From: Sipunculus nudus
Lineage: Eukaryota; Annelida; Sipuncula; Golfingiida; Sipunculidae
Assembly: GCA_026874595.1 (NCBI GenBank)
Contig: CM049310.1
Coordinates: 7,440,001 to 7,504,000 of the forward strand
Direction of reading: 5' to 3'
Length of the DNA stretch: 64,000 bases
The translations under genes and the position numbers were made by a program. The notes beneath the pieces are model-generated. The model was given only the letters and a program-made list of their open reading frames with translations, searched no databases and had not been told where the DNA came from. This document shows, in pieces, positions 24,564-39,362 of the stretch (position 1 is its first letter; each line of letters begins with the position of its first letter).

Positions 24564-26669
24564 CTTTCATAATGAGGTTTAATATACTTAAAAGACTATT
24601 TTTTTCTAAATATTCTAAAACATAGGAATAAATTTTATTCAATATTATGATTTTTATACTGACGGGAGAACCCGACTCTGTTCAGTTCGTGCCTGGTGAC
24701 TTGGACTGAGGGGACTATATTGCCATATGTTTGCTAAATCGGTTACTAACATTACCCTTTAAGACATCAGGCTTACTACTACTCATCTATATTTGGACTG
24801 ACCCATTAATAGGCCACCCCTATTGTAATGTAGGCTGGCCTACAGCAGGGAATCTACAGGCCAACGCATATGCGTGAATGATCAAGATGTGTGCTTAGTG
24901 GCCCACGCCTGGTCGGCACTTTGCTAAGTCATTTTAACGTGTTAAGGGGCTAAACGATAATCCACATATGGCGAAGTTCAGTAGCCTGCCACGACCGTTC
25001 TAGCTCCCTGTTTATCACGTTTAACTACTAGACCGGCAGTATATGTTTCGGACAGAGCTTTCGGGTATTTGGCGATTTAAACTAAAATTCCTGTTGTTTT
25101 CTATTTTTGTGGGAATAAAACCTACAGCCCAACAGCAACTTGACAGGAGAGAAATGAATGCCAATTTCAGAAAAGGATTCATTTATATATATTTATCTTA
25201 TTATTTTTCTCTACCCACAATCCTTAACCAGCAGAGTCGTGATCTTCTGCGCAGGTGAAAGTGAGCAGAAACTTCGCCAGGGTTGGTCATATGCAAAACA
25301 AATGGAGCTCCTGAGCGGAGGTTGCCGTATACAGCAAGTAGAAGGGTGTCTGTCCTCACCACTTCCGAAAGGGCTGATGGTATCATGGATTTCTCAAATT
25401 TGTCGAGATTTACACTCAGAAAAAAAGCTTATGTGCATCGAACTCTAACGCTCTATAAAAATATTCATAACTCTTAGATACTGTTGTTGGCTTCACGTTC
25501 ATGGGGTTAAATTTTACGATAATATCTTTTGAAGTGTTTTTTTCAGTATTTCATCAAGGTTCTATTTTCGCGACCATATGCAGTAAACCACACGGATAAT
25601 AGCTGTTATTGTATGAATTGATCAGGAGGCGCACCAAATCTTTGACGAGGACCACACATTAAACGAGTGGAATTTCGTATTCATTATTGGCAAATACCGT
25701 AAAATATCTTATATCATTCATAAGATTCATCCTTGATATACGGGTAACAAATAAAGATATATAACTGTATAATACCGAGCTTTCACCTTTCGACACTGAG
25801 GTATCGATAAATAACACAAGATGTCGAAGAGTATATAAAAGGTATAAACGACTGTTCAAGGGTGTATAGATTAGGCGTCCTATCCACACATGTGGGGTTA
25901 TTTTGACGAGTAACCCTTTCACGAATATCGCGAATATGAAACCCAGGCAAATGAATAAAAATCAACCACCATACTGACAAACAGACAGCATATATATAAA
26001 TACATCAAAATATAGGCTAGTATCAGATTTTGTACATCAAGTTTTATTCTCGGAGTCATTACAAATAAATTGTAATATGAGATTCTTTCATTTTTAATAT
26101 TTAACAATTACGGCTTATTTGTAAGTTGTTTGTACTCCAGCTAAATATTACATGTACAAAAAGAAAACTCAAATAATATGACAGGAAACCACTTAAAATT
26201 TGTCATTTGGTGTTCTGCAGTCAATTAAAAATGTTACATTACTGATTTTCTGGATTAGTACTTTCAGAAAAGATTACGGTTAAAAAGGTGGGATGTTAAG
26301 CTAGGAAACAGTTTACAACATTATAGTCCATGAATTGTTACTACAGTCACCAATTAAACTGAAACACCGTGTTAATGACGCTTATTCTTATTATCACTAT
26401 CATAATAATATACCGATTCTGTATTTATTGTAAAAATAAGTCCCTGTGCTGTAGGAATTATGACGTGTATATACATCCAAAGTGATACCTGTATACAGTA
26501 CCAGGTGCCAAACGTTGCCATGACAAACATGTCCTGGCACAGTGCCAAGAGCCGACATTTATACACAACACATGAACATTATACATATGCAAAGCAGAAC
26601 ATTTATACCATATGTCATTATGGAAAAGCAATATTGTGCTATTATAAATATATATATATATATGTGTGC

Positions 26670-26727
<58 letters not shown>

Positions 26728-26998
26728 AATGACTGATCCCTTTTAGTGTTTTCAGATATGTTTTCTTAAAAAATCACCCATATCAGTCACACTTAACTTT
26801 CTTTACTAACTACTTTACTATTATAATTACTAATAATTACAGATCTTACTTATCTATAAGTACATGAAGCTTGGTGTGGTGTCAACAAGGTCCCCTTTGC
26901 CTTTATCATGCTTTGCCTTTATCACCCCTTAACATTAACTGCACAGCTAACATTTAATACGACAACAGAAAATAATATATATACTTTGTACAGTAGCT

Positions 26999-27034
<36 letters not shown>

Positions 27035-28007
27035 TATATATATATATGTATACACACACAAAAATAAATATCCATGTACACAGAATGTATTCGTAGAAAT
27101 GCCACTGAAAAAAAATTACAGTTGGATGGAATCAACAAGATCAATTAACAATATTTTTATTTAATTTATAAGGGCTGTCTACTTTCTCTTCAAAATGTTG
27201 GACCAGCACATCAAAGCAAAATTTAATTTTTACAGTACCATGGTACTGTCTGTCAGTGTCTGACTGAGAGAGCAATAGATTTCTTCTTTCTTGAAACTAG
27301 CCTTAACACTAATGACTATATCTTTATACTAATAGTTGACTAAAACAAATACAGTACAACATTAACACAGATCACGAGCTGAAAAGCCTAGAAAGGGGAT
27401 GGGTTATCACACAGGTTGAACTTTTCGTTGACAAGTCCATCAAAGAGGCAGTAATTGCCAGTGGCATTTAGTTGCAAAAGAAAGAACCGTTAAATTTCCT
27501 GTGAGTAATATCATGATCAGACGAATTTCAGTTGATAACATATATTCTATTCATTACATGGTGGTCTCAAAACATTCCATCTATTAATCAATTCCATTCA
27601 ACCACTGCTTAAACAGTAAGCATTTACCGTAAACAACCACCAGGTGCTGGTACAGGGCCAAGTTGCTTCAACCAATGTTTTCAACCAATCAAAGAGGCCA
27701 TTTCAGGGTGTCAGTTAAATTTGAACAGTAAGCATGGCACCAGTAATACACTGCTCCTCTGGTTGTAGTGTACAGCAAATGCTTCCAGTGCAGGCAGTAG
27801 GTGAATTAAATGGATTAGTGGGAGAAATGACCACTGAGCAAGGACAACAAACATAAATATATAACCCACCTTAACATTTTCAGAATCTTTATTTAACAGC
27901 CTGCAGCACTCTGACAGAGAGTGTGAATCAATAGAATCATAAATTAAATGAATGATCTAATCTTGACGACACAGTTTACACATATGGCCTTTTCTGGCAG
28001 GAGAGGC
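22665..28007 (+). repeat. Tandem triplication, copy 2 (5343 bp)
   Basis: Same content as copy 1. It shares with copy 3, against copy 1, several changes: an extra 'gaacattatac' stretch near 26575, 'aataataat' before the TA repeat at about 24520, and 'gtttttctagc' at about 23040. Differences from copy 3 are very few. Confidence 0.93.
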
Positions 28008-29864
28008 GGGACCGTCGTGAAACCATAGTATCCCGACTTTGTCTGGGGATACAATGATAACATATATTATTAAATACAGGATATAGAGTTCTTAATATTT
28101 ATGATTTTTATAGATGTATAGAATCTCTTAAAATAATGCACTCATTACCTATAGTGTTTTATCAAATAATTGTGATAAGACCATTTCTAGTCGTATAGTA
28201 TGTAAAATTGTATATAAACTGTCACCTATACAGATGTGATCACATAATTTCTAGTCATATATTGCTTTTAATGTACTGCCACCTCTGTCTGTGATTGCAC
28301 AAAGTATTGTCATTTATTGTGGAAAATGCACTGTAAGCTTCATCTGTGATTACACAATTTCTAGTCATATACCCTCTTAAATGTTTTTCTAGCTAAATCT
28401 GTGATAACGAAACTTCCTTTTTCCCTTCTTAGTCACGTTTTGTAAATGTATTCTGAGATCAATCTGTGATATAATGATTTCTAGTCATATATTAAATTAA
28501 TAATCTGCCAATTTCACCTGTGATTACACAATTTCTAGTCATATACCCTGTTAAATGTACTTCTAGCAAAATCTGTGATCAATCTGTGATATAAGGATTT
28601 CTAGTCATATATTATCTTAACAATCTGCCAATTTTTTTCTGTGATTACACAATTTGTTGTCATATACCCTGTTGAATGTACTTCTAACAAAATCTGTGAT
28701 ATAATGAATGATTTCTAGTCATATATAATGTTAATATTCTGACAGTTTTATCTGGATTGTGTAAACAGAATATTTGCCAGTTTTAGTAAAACTACTTTCT
28801 GGTAATTCTGTGTATTTTGTCAACTTTAACTAAGAAAAACATATTTACATATCCTGTAATTTATATTTTTTAGTGGTACATATAGACTTTGCCTGCTCCA
28901 TCTTGATCACCAGGACCACTAATGAAATAAGTTTTTAAAACTTTTTAGTGCTCTCCTTTGTGTATGTCAGGATATCATGTTTCATTGTATATGCATGTAA
29001 CTGATTGCCAGAATAAAATCAATCAATAAATCAATCACTCGAGGTAACTAGGGTACAAGGAATCGCGGCAGAGGTTTATAAGACATTACATGAACTGTAT
29101 GCCGCATATATGGATAAATGTATCACTGTAAACTGTAGTAGACATAAACAATAACATTCTTTTTCTTTTGTTGCTCCAAAAATATGAAATAGTCTACCTT
29201 CTCACATAAGGAAAACCTCCCCCTTTGAGCTTTAAAAGAGACATTAAGAAATGGCAGTTTGATACCAAAGGTTTTTAGTATTAATGCACACTTCTCATAT
29301 ATCTTATATTAGTTTCTAAGTCTTCTGGACTAATTTCCTATGGATGATCTCTTTATTTTAGTATCTCCTCTATAATCACTTTTATCTGCTTTCCTTTATA
29401 AGTATATTTTTATATTAATTTTACTAGTGATAGTGGTCGGTAATAACAGCTTGTATGGCTAGTGTTGTATTGTTTGTATACACTGACCTAAAATAAAACT
29501 TGTATTGTTTTGTATCTGCTTAATCTGGTTTACTTGTAATACATGTTTTATCGCTCATCTTTATAAACCATAGTAAATGCTTCTTGTAAAATTGTTTGTT
29601 TTCTTATTCCTGTCAAACTGACTGTTCGATAACCGAATGTGTTCACAATACCCGCACAGAGGTGACATCTAGGTATGTTAATGAATTATAGGAACCAAAA
29701 TACAATCAATATTGTTCTATGGTTTTCCCGGCTTTACCGAAAACTACAGGAAACCACCGAAAATCAACCAGTTTTCTTACATTCTCCAACAATTCAGTTA
29801 TTTTAACTTATATAAGTTTTGGGGAAAAAGTATTATTCACAATAATAAAAAACAAAAAAATAAT

Positions 29865-29906
<42 letters not shown>

Positions 29907-32012
29907 CTTTCATAATGAGGTTTAATATACTTAAAAGACTATTTTTTTTCTAAATATTCTAAAACATAGGAATAAATTTTATTCAATATTATGATTTTTA
30001 TACTGACGGGAGAACCCGACTCTGTTCAGTTCGTGCCTGGTGACTTGGACTGAGGGGACTATATTGCCATATGTTTGCTAAATCGGTTACTAACATTACC
30101 CTTTAAGACATCAGGCTTACTACTACTCATCTATATTTGGACTGACCCATTAATAGGCCACCCCTATTGTAATGTAGGCTGGCCTACAGCAGGGAATCTA
30201 CAGGCCAACGCATATGCGTGAATGATCAAGATGTGTGCTTAGTGGCCCACGCCTGGTCGGCACTTTGCTAAGTCATTTTGTGTTAAGGGGCTAAACGATA
30301 ATCCACATATGGCGAAGTTCAGTAGCCTGCCACGACCGTTCTAGCTCCCTGTTTATCACGTTTAACTACTAGACCGGCAGTATATGTTTCGGACAGAGCT
30401 TTCGGGTATTTGGCGATTTAAACTAAAATTCCTGTTGTTTTCTATTTTTGTGGGAATAAAACCTACAGCCCAACAGCAACTTGACAGGAGAGAAATGAAT
30501 GCCAATTTCAGAAAAGGATTCATTTATATATATTTATCTTATTATTTTTCTCTACCCACAATCCTTAACCAGCAGAGTCGTGATCTTCTGCGCAGGTGAA
30601 AGTGAGCAGAAACTTCGCCAGGGTTGGTCATATGCAAAACAAATGGAGCTCCTGAGCGGAGGTTGCCGTATACAGCAAGTAGAAGGGTGTCTGTCCTCAC
30701 CACTTCCGAAAGGGCTGATGGTATCATGGATTTCTCAAATTTGTCGAGATTTACACTCAGAAAAAAAGCTTATGTGCATCGAACTCTAACGCTCTATAAA
30801 AATATTCATAACTCTTAGATACTGTTGTTGGCTTCACGTTCATGGGGTTAAATTTTACGATAATATCTTTTGAAGTGTTTTTTTCAGTATTTCATCAAGG
30901 TTCTATTTTCGCGACCATATGCAGTAAACCACACGGATAATAGCTGTTATTGTATGAATTGATCAGGAGGCGCACCAAATCTTTGACGAGGACCACACAT
31001 TAAACGAGTGGAATTTCGTATTCATTATTGGCAAATACCGTAAAATATCTTATATCATTCATAAGATTCATCCTTGATATACGGGTAACAAATAAAGATA
31101 TATAACTGTATAATGCCGAGCTTTCACCTTTCGACACTGAGGTATCGATAAATAACACAAGATGTCGAAGAGTATATAAAAGGTATAAACGACTGTTCAA
31201 GGGTGTATAGATTAGGCGTCCTATCCACACATGTGGGGTTATTTTGACGAGTAACCCTTTCACGAATATCGCGAATATGAAACCCAGGCAAATGAATAAA
31301 AATCAACCACCATACTGACAAACAGACGGCATATATATAAATACATCAAAATATAGGCTAGTATCAGATTTTGTACATCAAGTTTTATTCTCGGAGTCAT
31401 TACAAATAAATTGTAATATGAGATTCTTTCATTTTTAATATTTAACAATTACGGCTTATTTGTAAGTTGTTTGTACTCCAGCTAAATATTACATGTACAA
31501 AAAGAAAACTCAAATAATATGACAGGAAACCACTTAAAATTTGTCATTTGGTGTTCTGCAGTCAATTAAAAATGTTACATTACTGATTTTCTGGATTAGT
31601 ACTTTCAGAAAAGATTACGGTTAAAAAGGTGGGATGTTAAGCTAGGAAACAGTTTACAACATTATAGTCCATGAATTGTTACTACAGTCACCAATTAAAC
31701 TGAAACACCGTGTTAATGACGCTTATTCTTATTATCACTATCATAATAATATACCGATTCTGTATTTATTGTAAAAATAAGTCCCTGTGCTGTAGGAATT
31801 ATGACGTGTATATACATCCAAAGTGATACCTGTATACAGTACCAGGTGCCAAACGTTGCCATGACAAACATGTCCTGGCACAGTGCCAAGAGCCGACATT
31901 TATACACAACACATGAACATTATACATATGCAAAGCAGAACATTTATACCATATGTCATTATGGAAAAGCAATATTGTGCTATTATAAATATATATATAT
32001 ATATATGTGTGC

Positions 32013-32068
<56 letters not shown>

Positions 32069-33345
32069 AATGACTGATCCCTTTTAGTGTTTTCAGATAT
32101 GTTTTCTTAAAAAATCACCCATATCAGTCACACTTAACTTTCTTTACTAACTACTTTACTATTATAATTACTAATAATTACAGATCTTACTTATCTATAA
32201 GTACATGAAGCTTGGTGTGGTGTCAACAAGGTCCCCTTTGCCTTTATCATGCTTTGCCTTTATCACCCCTTAACATTTACTGCACAGCTAACATTTAATA
32301 CGACAACAGAAAATAATATATATACTTTGTACAGTAGCTCACATATATATATATATATATATATATAAATATATATATATATATGTATACACACACAAAA
32401 ATAAATATCCATGTACACAGAATGTATTCGTAGAAATGCCACTGAAAAAAAAATTACAGTTGGATGGAATCAACAAGATCAATTAACAATATTTTTATTT
32501 AATTTATAAGGGCTGTCTACTTTCTCTTCAAAATGTTGGACCAGCACATCAAAGCAAAATTTAATTTTTACAGTACCATGGTACTGTCTGTCAGTGTCTG
32601 ACTGAGAGAGCAATAGATTTCTTCTTTCTTGAAACTAGCCTTAACACTAATGACTATATCTTTATACTAATAGTTGACTAAAACAAATACAGTACAACAT
32701 TAACACAGATCACGAGCTGAAAAGCCTAGAAAGGGGATGGGTTATCACACAGGTTGAACTTTTCGTTGACAAGTCCATCAAAGAGGCAGTAATTGCCAGT
32801 GGCATTTAGTGGCAAAAGAAAGAACCGTTAAATTTCCTGTGAGTAATATCATGATCAGACGAATTTCAGTTGATAACATATATTCTATTCATTACATGGT
32901 GGTCTCAAAACATTCCATCTATTAATCAATTCCATTCAACCACTGCTTAAACAGTAAGCATTTACCGTAAACAACCACCAGGTGCTGGTACAGGGCCAAG
33001 TTGCTTCAACCAATGTTTTCAACCAATCAAAGAGGCCATTTCAGGGTGTCAGTTAAATTTGAACAGTAAGCATGGCACCAGTAATACACTGCTCCTCTGG
33101 TTGTAGTGTACAGCAAATGCTTCCAGTGCAGGCAGTAGGTGAATTAAATGGATTAGTGGGAGAAATGACCACTGAGCAAGGACAACAAACATAAATATAT
33201 AACCCACCTTAACATTTTCAGGATCTTTATTTAACAGCCTGCAGCACTCTGACAGAGAGTGTGAATCAATAGAATCATAAATTAAATGAATGATCTAATC
33301 TTGACGACACAGTTTACACATATGGCCTTTTCTGGCAGGAGAGGC
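28008..33345 (+). repeat. Tandem triplication, copy 3 (5338 bp)
   Basis: Third copy. It ends at 'aggagaggc' (33345), after which unique DNA begins ('taaagatgaattgc'). It differs from copy 2 by a handful of substitutions, a 4-base loss near 30278 and TA-repeat lengths. Confidence 0.93.
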
Positions 33346-34090
33346 TAAAGATGAATTGCACTGTTATTCTGTGTTTTATCTTCATCATTCCACAGATTAG
33401 TTTCATAGGGCCAAGCAAAAACTGCAGAAACTTTGATATGAGATGGTATGTGACTATGCATGTATTAATGATCATCTAGAAGCAGCTCAGGCTCCTGTTT
33501 ACTCAATATTGTGGTGGTTTATGAGACAGAACATTAGCTGACTCCATCTGCTGTACAACATACATAAGCAGCAACATTATGGTGTCATCCTACTGTAATA
33601 CATTATACACCTTAATTTATGCAAACATAAAGCAAATAAAGAAAAACATTATGTCACAACAGCAACAAGTTATACTGAGTTTCCATAAGTACACAGTCCA
33701 TATGCATAGTCTGCTTGAATCACTTTTTATAGATTAAAACTGTCATTTTCATTCATCTGTATGTGTAGCCAGCATGCTTGGTCACATGTGTAGTCTGTAT
33801 CTGCAAGCCACCTGCAGCAGTCATTTTTAGCACAATATATACCTAATTCTGTTTTGTTTTGTTTTTTTTTTTGCATCAGACCCTGTAGTATAAACATGCT
33901 ATTTATAAGTATAATTGTCCATTCAGATATCTGCATCTTGGAAAACAAACACACTGACATTCAGTTTGTTTTTTCCTTTTATTTTGGTTCGGTTGGGTTT
34001 CATTCACAGCAAAATTTTACATAGTGCAAAACATAAACATCTTTGTCAAATAAAAATAGTGCTAAGATAATTTTTTTAGAATATACATTA
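33346..34090. other. Unique AT-rich DNA, no gene seen
   Basis: A single-copy stretch to the right of the triplication. The minus frame at 33960-33727 has no features supporting it. This could be downstream flank or distant 3' UTR of the minus-strand host gene. Confidence 0.5.
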
Positions 34091-34099
34091 TAATCCTTG

Positions 34100-34276
34100 T
34101 TACTGTTATCATGGACTTAACCTAGTTTATCATTATTAATATTATCACTGATTTAACATGGGTTTATTTTATCTTACAGTTATCATTGATTTAACATAGG
34201 TTTATTATTATTATTATTAAAGTTATCATCTATTTAACCTAGCTTTATTCTTTTCATAGATACCATTGATTTAACC

Positions 34277-34313
<37 letters not shown>

Positions 34314-34385
34314 TTTTTACAGTAATCATTGATTTACTATAGCTTTATTATTATTATAACTATTATCACTGAGTTAACATAGCCT
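34100..34385. repeat. Degenerate ~60-bp AT-rich tandem repeat with (ATT)n
   Basis: Five or six imperfect units of the type 'ttatcattgatttaacata' followed by 'ggtttattattatt', including a pure ATT microsatellite at about 34277-34312. Confidence 0.8.
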
Positions 34386-36384
34386 CTGATGTCCAATTAT
34401 GAGCTATGAAATTAAAATAAGGTGTAATGGCTTTCTTCAAGAAAATATCCAGAGATCATGCACCTGTCAATATAGTGTACAGACTGCACATATGTACATT
34501 AGCAAATGAACTATACAGATACAAACTACCCATATAGACTATGACGTTTGAAGAAAACCAGCATTAGGCTGCCAACATATATATATTATAATATTAATAT
34601 TATCATTTTAAATATGTACCCGACTACAGCATGTAATAGGCTTCAACACTTTGCTTTTTTGTAGAGTCAACACTTTGCAACCTATTTCAGCCCTACATTT
34701 GATCTAAAAACACCACCATGTGGAGCCACTAATACCAGTGTTATTTCTCATGTGCAGTGAGGAAATCCTAATGCAAGCCATGTTATGCTTGGTCAAAAGG
34801 CCTTTATAAGATGCAAAACTGGTACCAAACACTCAAAAGGGCTGGCACCTCAGCCAATGCACAAAATCTAATTCAAATAGCTCAAATAAATAAAATTATA
34901 TGAAATAACAGCAAAGACTCAACAGCAATTAACAGCTGTAATAGGTTCTATCTGCTAGCATCCATGTAATTCAGCATTTCTGGTAATTAACTGAAGGGCA
35001 AGAATGACACACACTGAGTGAGAGTAGACCAGCTTTCCGGAGGTGAAATTATGAGAAGAAGGAACTGTCTTTAGGTATCAAAAGTAACAAGGCTGGTGTC
35101 TGGCACATAAAGTGACTGAAAATAATAAGATGGGTGACAATTTAATAAGATGTACACATAATCATACACTACCTGCACCAAAAACTTGGCAGTTAATACT
35201 AGCTTACACATTCATTAAATTTTATATCCATACAATTTGTGCTTTTCAGAGAATTATCAGACCTGCTCAAAACTACCCTACAATAAGAAGCAGAACTTCT
35301 GCCAGAAGTACTATTATCAACAAAATTCTCAGCTGACAGACAGGATTAAAATATAGAATGAACACTCCCTATAAAGAAAATGTATGTTTTATCATAAAAC
35401 ACTGATTAACAAACTGATGGTTAATCTAAATAAAAAGAGTTTTGATTTGGATGATTTCTTATGTAAACTTTACAATATCACATTTTTTGGTAACTTTAAA
35501 AAAGCAGCAATAGAATTTAAACATAACAGAAATGGCACAGCATCCATTAATTAAAAGCCTGAAGTTTACAGAATATGTAAATCACATATTAAGTAACCGT
35601 TGACCCCAGACAGGGATTGGTTCATAATCTGGTGCAGGTGCATTATCTAGTTACAACTCTGGGACACGAATATGACAAATGGTGAACCCACATTTTGAGG
35701 GTTCATTGCCCAATAGACCCTCTACCTTTTACTGAGAGAAGTATTTGATGCATTACAAATGAAAAGGAGCTGCAACAACAGGAAATGTGTAATGTTGTTG
35801 TTGATATTATACACATCAATTACAATAAATTAACAGACCATGATGGCCAATATATAAAGTTAATAAACAACTTATTTGAAAAATAATAATTTACTATTAA
35901 TTATCTAATTAAAAATAATAATTAATTACAAATGCTCTCAGTTGAGCCAGCATAATGTCTGATTGTCCATATACATGTGTAATTTGAACAGACCTCCAGG
36001 CAAAACATTGTGTAGCTCATTTCTTAAAGGCAGCTTGTACTGATCTTGATATATTTACCATATACATTATTCATATAATAGTACAGTGGAAGACTATTAC
36101 CCTGTAGGCACTGAACCCACTTTTGAAAGAAAGAATGTGTGTTCACTCAGTGTTATAATAAGTGTTATCCCTAGATAATGCACCTGTATCCATTTCTTCA
36201 AGGCATAAAGATTAGTTCCTGACTTGTACCAGTTAACAGGAGGTAGAAACTGATACCTTGTTGAGTCACAGGTATACTTTTAAGTACTTCATTGTTCCAG
36301 ATCTTGATTCTATGACCCGAAGCATTACTTAGATCATGCATTATGAATGAAACATGCTAAAAATAAGAAGGCCACCCCTGAAGC
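34386..36384. other. Unique AT-rich DNA, no gene seen
   Basis: No open frame with recognisable content. The region lies downstream of the host gene stop codon and may include its 3' UTR, but I could not fix a polyadenylation site. Confidence 0.5.
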
Positions 36385-36505
36385 AATCTGACCAACAAGC
36401 AAGCTTTCTGGATGGAATCTGAACAATAAGCAGGCTCTCTGATGTAATCTGGCAAATAAGCAGGCTTCCCTAAAAAAAATTCCCAATAAGCAAGTCTCAA
36501 TTGTT
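36385..36505. repeat. Short tandem repeat, ~33-36-bp unit
   Basis: Three to four imperfect copies built on 'ctgaacaataagcaggct', 1.3 kb downstream of the visible end of the host gene coding sequence in its sense. Confidence 0.7.
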
Positions 36506-36934
36506 AAGACAAGCACATTTTGTGAAAGACATCAAACTTCTGACAATCTGATGAACAGGAGACATGACACACGGGAGACAGAATTAGAGATGTTTAAAAA
36601 CTAGCACCAACCATTAAAAAAAGATAGAAAATCAGCACCAATATAAACATAACACCTTCCATAAGGCTTAATACATTTGTAAATTACAGCACTCATTTCC
36701 ACAAAGGGCATTTTCCTGACAAAGTGACAGGATCAATGGCTGCAAGAATTGAAGAGACAGAAACCCCTACTAGTGCTGAAAACAAAAAGCATTAGGACTT
36801 AGATTTGGAGACTGGAAGCAGATTTAAAGATAGCAGGTGCAGAAAAGTGATTAAACCTGGGGAAATGATGGTCTGGAGCCAGAGACTGGATATTTGGAGC
36901 AAGCCTATGACGCAACAAGGTATCAGTATTGAGT

Positions 36935-37563
36935 TCACTTTTTCGGAGAATTTTGTGACCCCTGTTTGACCTCTGGTATTTCCTGATACACTGGGTCCCG
37001 TTTTAGTGGCTGCCAATTTGGATTTGGTGGCTGAACTCCTACCATAATGCCATTTTCTTGTGTGGTCACCATTTCATAATTTGGGTCAAACTCACTGCCA
37101 GAATTCCGCATATTACCGATGTCAACAGTCTGATACCCAGGGTCAATAGATACTGTGACGCCAGTACTTCGTCGATTGATTTCAACAGTCTGATAACCAT
37201 TTGCATCTACAGCACCATCACGAATTCTCGCATAACCTGGCTCAATACTTCCTGTCGCCGAGCCTTCCCCTTCAACAATTTTAATTCTTGCACCACCCAC
37301 AGCAGAAGCACCATTGTTAGAAGCCGCAAGTTCAGCATTTGTTGTTTTGACCTTTGTGACCTTTGCATACATTTCATCAAGTTCTGTTGCAGTTGCCCCG
37401 ACCTTGTTTTCTATATTAGAGTCTATGTGAATGGTCTGACGTTTCTTGCTGTGATCAACCTTGGAATAGGGATCGGTCGCTTTGTCACCATTTGGAGTCT
37501 TGGAGACGGCGGGGGTCGCTGATCCCTTAGCACCAACTAAAGAGTATCCAGGTTCTGCGCCAT
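36935..37563 (-). CDS. Host gene, last coding exon: tail rich in Tyr-x-x-Val/Ile motifs
   Basis: The acceptor 'attatttgcag' lies just above 37563. The exon opens in phase 1 (two bases complete a split codon), matching the donor phase of the 59333-59420 exon, and encodes 208 residues to a TGA at 36935-36937. The chain is hydrophilic, with no membrane segment or enzyme domain. It carries eight Tyr motifs in order: YSLV, YSKV, YAKV, YARI, YQTV, YQTV, YEMV, YQEI. Most are preceded by acidic or Pro-Gly residues (EPGY, DPY, DEMY, DPGY, DPNY). Such motifs are typical phosphorylation and SH2-docking sites in cytoplasmic tails of receptors or in adaptor proteins. This function is inference. The protein family is not recognised, and the N-terminal part lies outside the window. 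Confidence 0.88.
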
Positions 37564-38264
37564 CTGCAAATAATATTGTTATGTTAACATTATACATATA
37601 TATATATGTATCTGTATTCTGCTTAGCTGCCTTTGATTAAAATCAATGATAAATCATTGCCATTTGCTTAAATTCTTGATTTGATTATTGCAAACAACCA
37701 TGTTTTTTGCCGGAGGGATGTATCTGCTAAACATTTTCTTCCGAGAAGACGCTATTATGAACATAATGATGTACCTAAGCATTTATGTAAAAAAAGGGAT
37801 AACTCTCATGTAAAAGCAGCATTACTTCATCAACATCTAATGTAGATGATCATGTGATTTTTCTTGTAAATCAATCATGCTTGCTACATCATGTAAATTG
37901 TTTATCTTTCCTTGGGTAGAAATAAGGGATTAAAATGTATAAAAATTGACTGTAAATTCAGGTACTGAAATTGATTATTTGATACCCAATTAAATTATGA
38001 ATTATCACATTGGATGCACTGTCACAACACTAGTACTTTATGTAAAATGTAACTGTACTAGAAATACGTCAGTTACTAAGATCTAATAACATAACTTTTC
38101 TGAAAAAATTAATTTAATTACATCACAGAGCAGGTATGAGAGGAATAACATTGACTTTTATCATGATTTATTCTGATATCTAAGACAGATAAAATCTGAA
38201 AGGACTTTGAAACAATGACTAATAGTGACTTAAACAAAGAGTATCTGTTACATCTATATAGAAG
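37564..38264 (-). other. Intron of host gene, no feature seen
   Basis: AT-rich intronic DNA between the last exon and the nested DNA transposon. It includes a short TA run at about 37596-37610. No other exon candidate is visible. Confidence 0.6.
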
Positions 38265-39124
38265 TACCGTAAAATCTCCACTTAAAACCGCGGTTTAATC
38301 AAGAAATTCAAAATCTTGAAATCAGGTTGATTTCCTGAAAGCACTGTGCGGTTTATACTAGAAGGGTTTCCTGAATATCTTCCTGACAGACATCGTTTTT
38401 GGGCCGGTGTGTGGGCGATAATATTGCAACTTTCGAAGGCTGTTCTTAGCATGCATGGGAGCCGTGTGTAAATGTATTATTTACGATTATTTGTTATTTA
38501 TAAATTAAATATTGCTGATAAGTTTTCGTGTGATATGAAACTTGTTATAAAATCTTGGTAATTGTCACCAAATAATACGTTTACAACAACCCTGCTGTTA
38601 CACACAGCGGTCCACTTTGTTGGGCATGGTCAAGCAAAATTGAAATAAAAGCCCACTTTAAACCCATTTGCGGCATTATTTAGCAATGATTATTTGTTTA
38701 AAACGTAAAATGAATAAAAAGCTGACATCGTAAAGAGTCACACAATGGCAGACGATCCTTTTAAAATCAAGTTTGAGTGCCGCCATGTGATTAAACACCC
38801 CGGTATTCTGCTAAGAATATTTTGAACGGCTGTACGCGGTGGGTGGTAAAGGGAACAGCCACCTATTTCGTCCCAGCGTGCCTTGCGCGAACACTGCCTT
38901 GACAAAATGGCTCTCCACACGGAAACTTTCTTCAGGAAAAAAAACTTGCTAACCCGGACTGGCCACTTTAATTTTACCTTAAAATCACTCGTTTTCAAGC
39001 GTCATGTTTCCTATACGTGCGTATCTCGAAAAGGTAACTTCAGTTACTTTGATATTTAGTTAAGTTGACCAGCGATGTTTTCAAAGGCACCAGCAAATTG
39101 TGACATGGAGCGATGTCAACGTAC

Positions 39125-39360
39125 TGTAAGAGGAATGCACTCGCGCCGAAGTGCAGCCAGGCCGACCTGCCAGCGACCTTACCAAGGGCCGGGATGGAAA
39201 CCGCGAAAAGGAGAGGTCACCTGCCGAGTTTCTGAGTCAGTATGCAAGCCAAGTGCGGTCAAGTCTTTAACGACGGATTTCAAGCTACTGACCCAGTGAC
39301 ACGTGACTGAGGGTGAGTTGTCACCTTCATTTTGGTGTGAGCTTCACGCTGAAGTTTACA
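39125..39360 (+). repeat. LTR-1 5' LTR (236 bp)
   Basis: Begins TGTAAGAGGAATGC and ends TTTACA, the usual TG...CA ends. It is repeated at 47023-47253. The left flank is 'caacgtac'. Confidence 0.92.
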
Positions 39361-39362
39361 TT

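Noticed and set aside
19033-32077. Open frames rich in IYIYIY in the triplication
   Set aside because: Translations of TA microsatellites with no other coding signal.
37058-37522. 154-codon plus-strand frame
   Set aside because: It is the antisense shadow of the host gene's last exon, whose splice phases and Tyr motifs support the minus strand.
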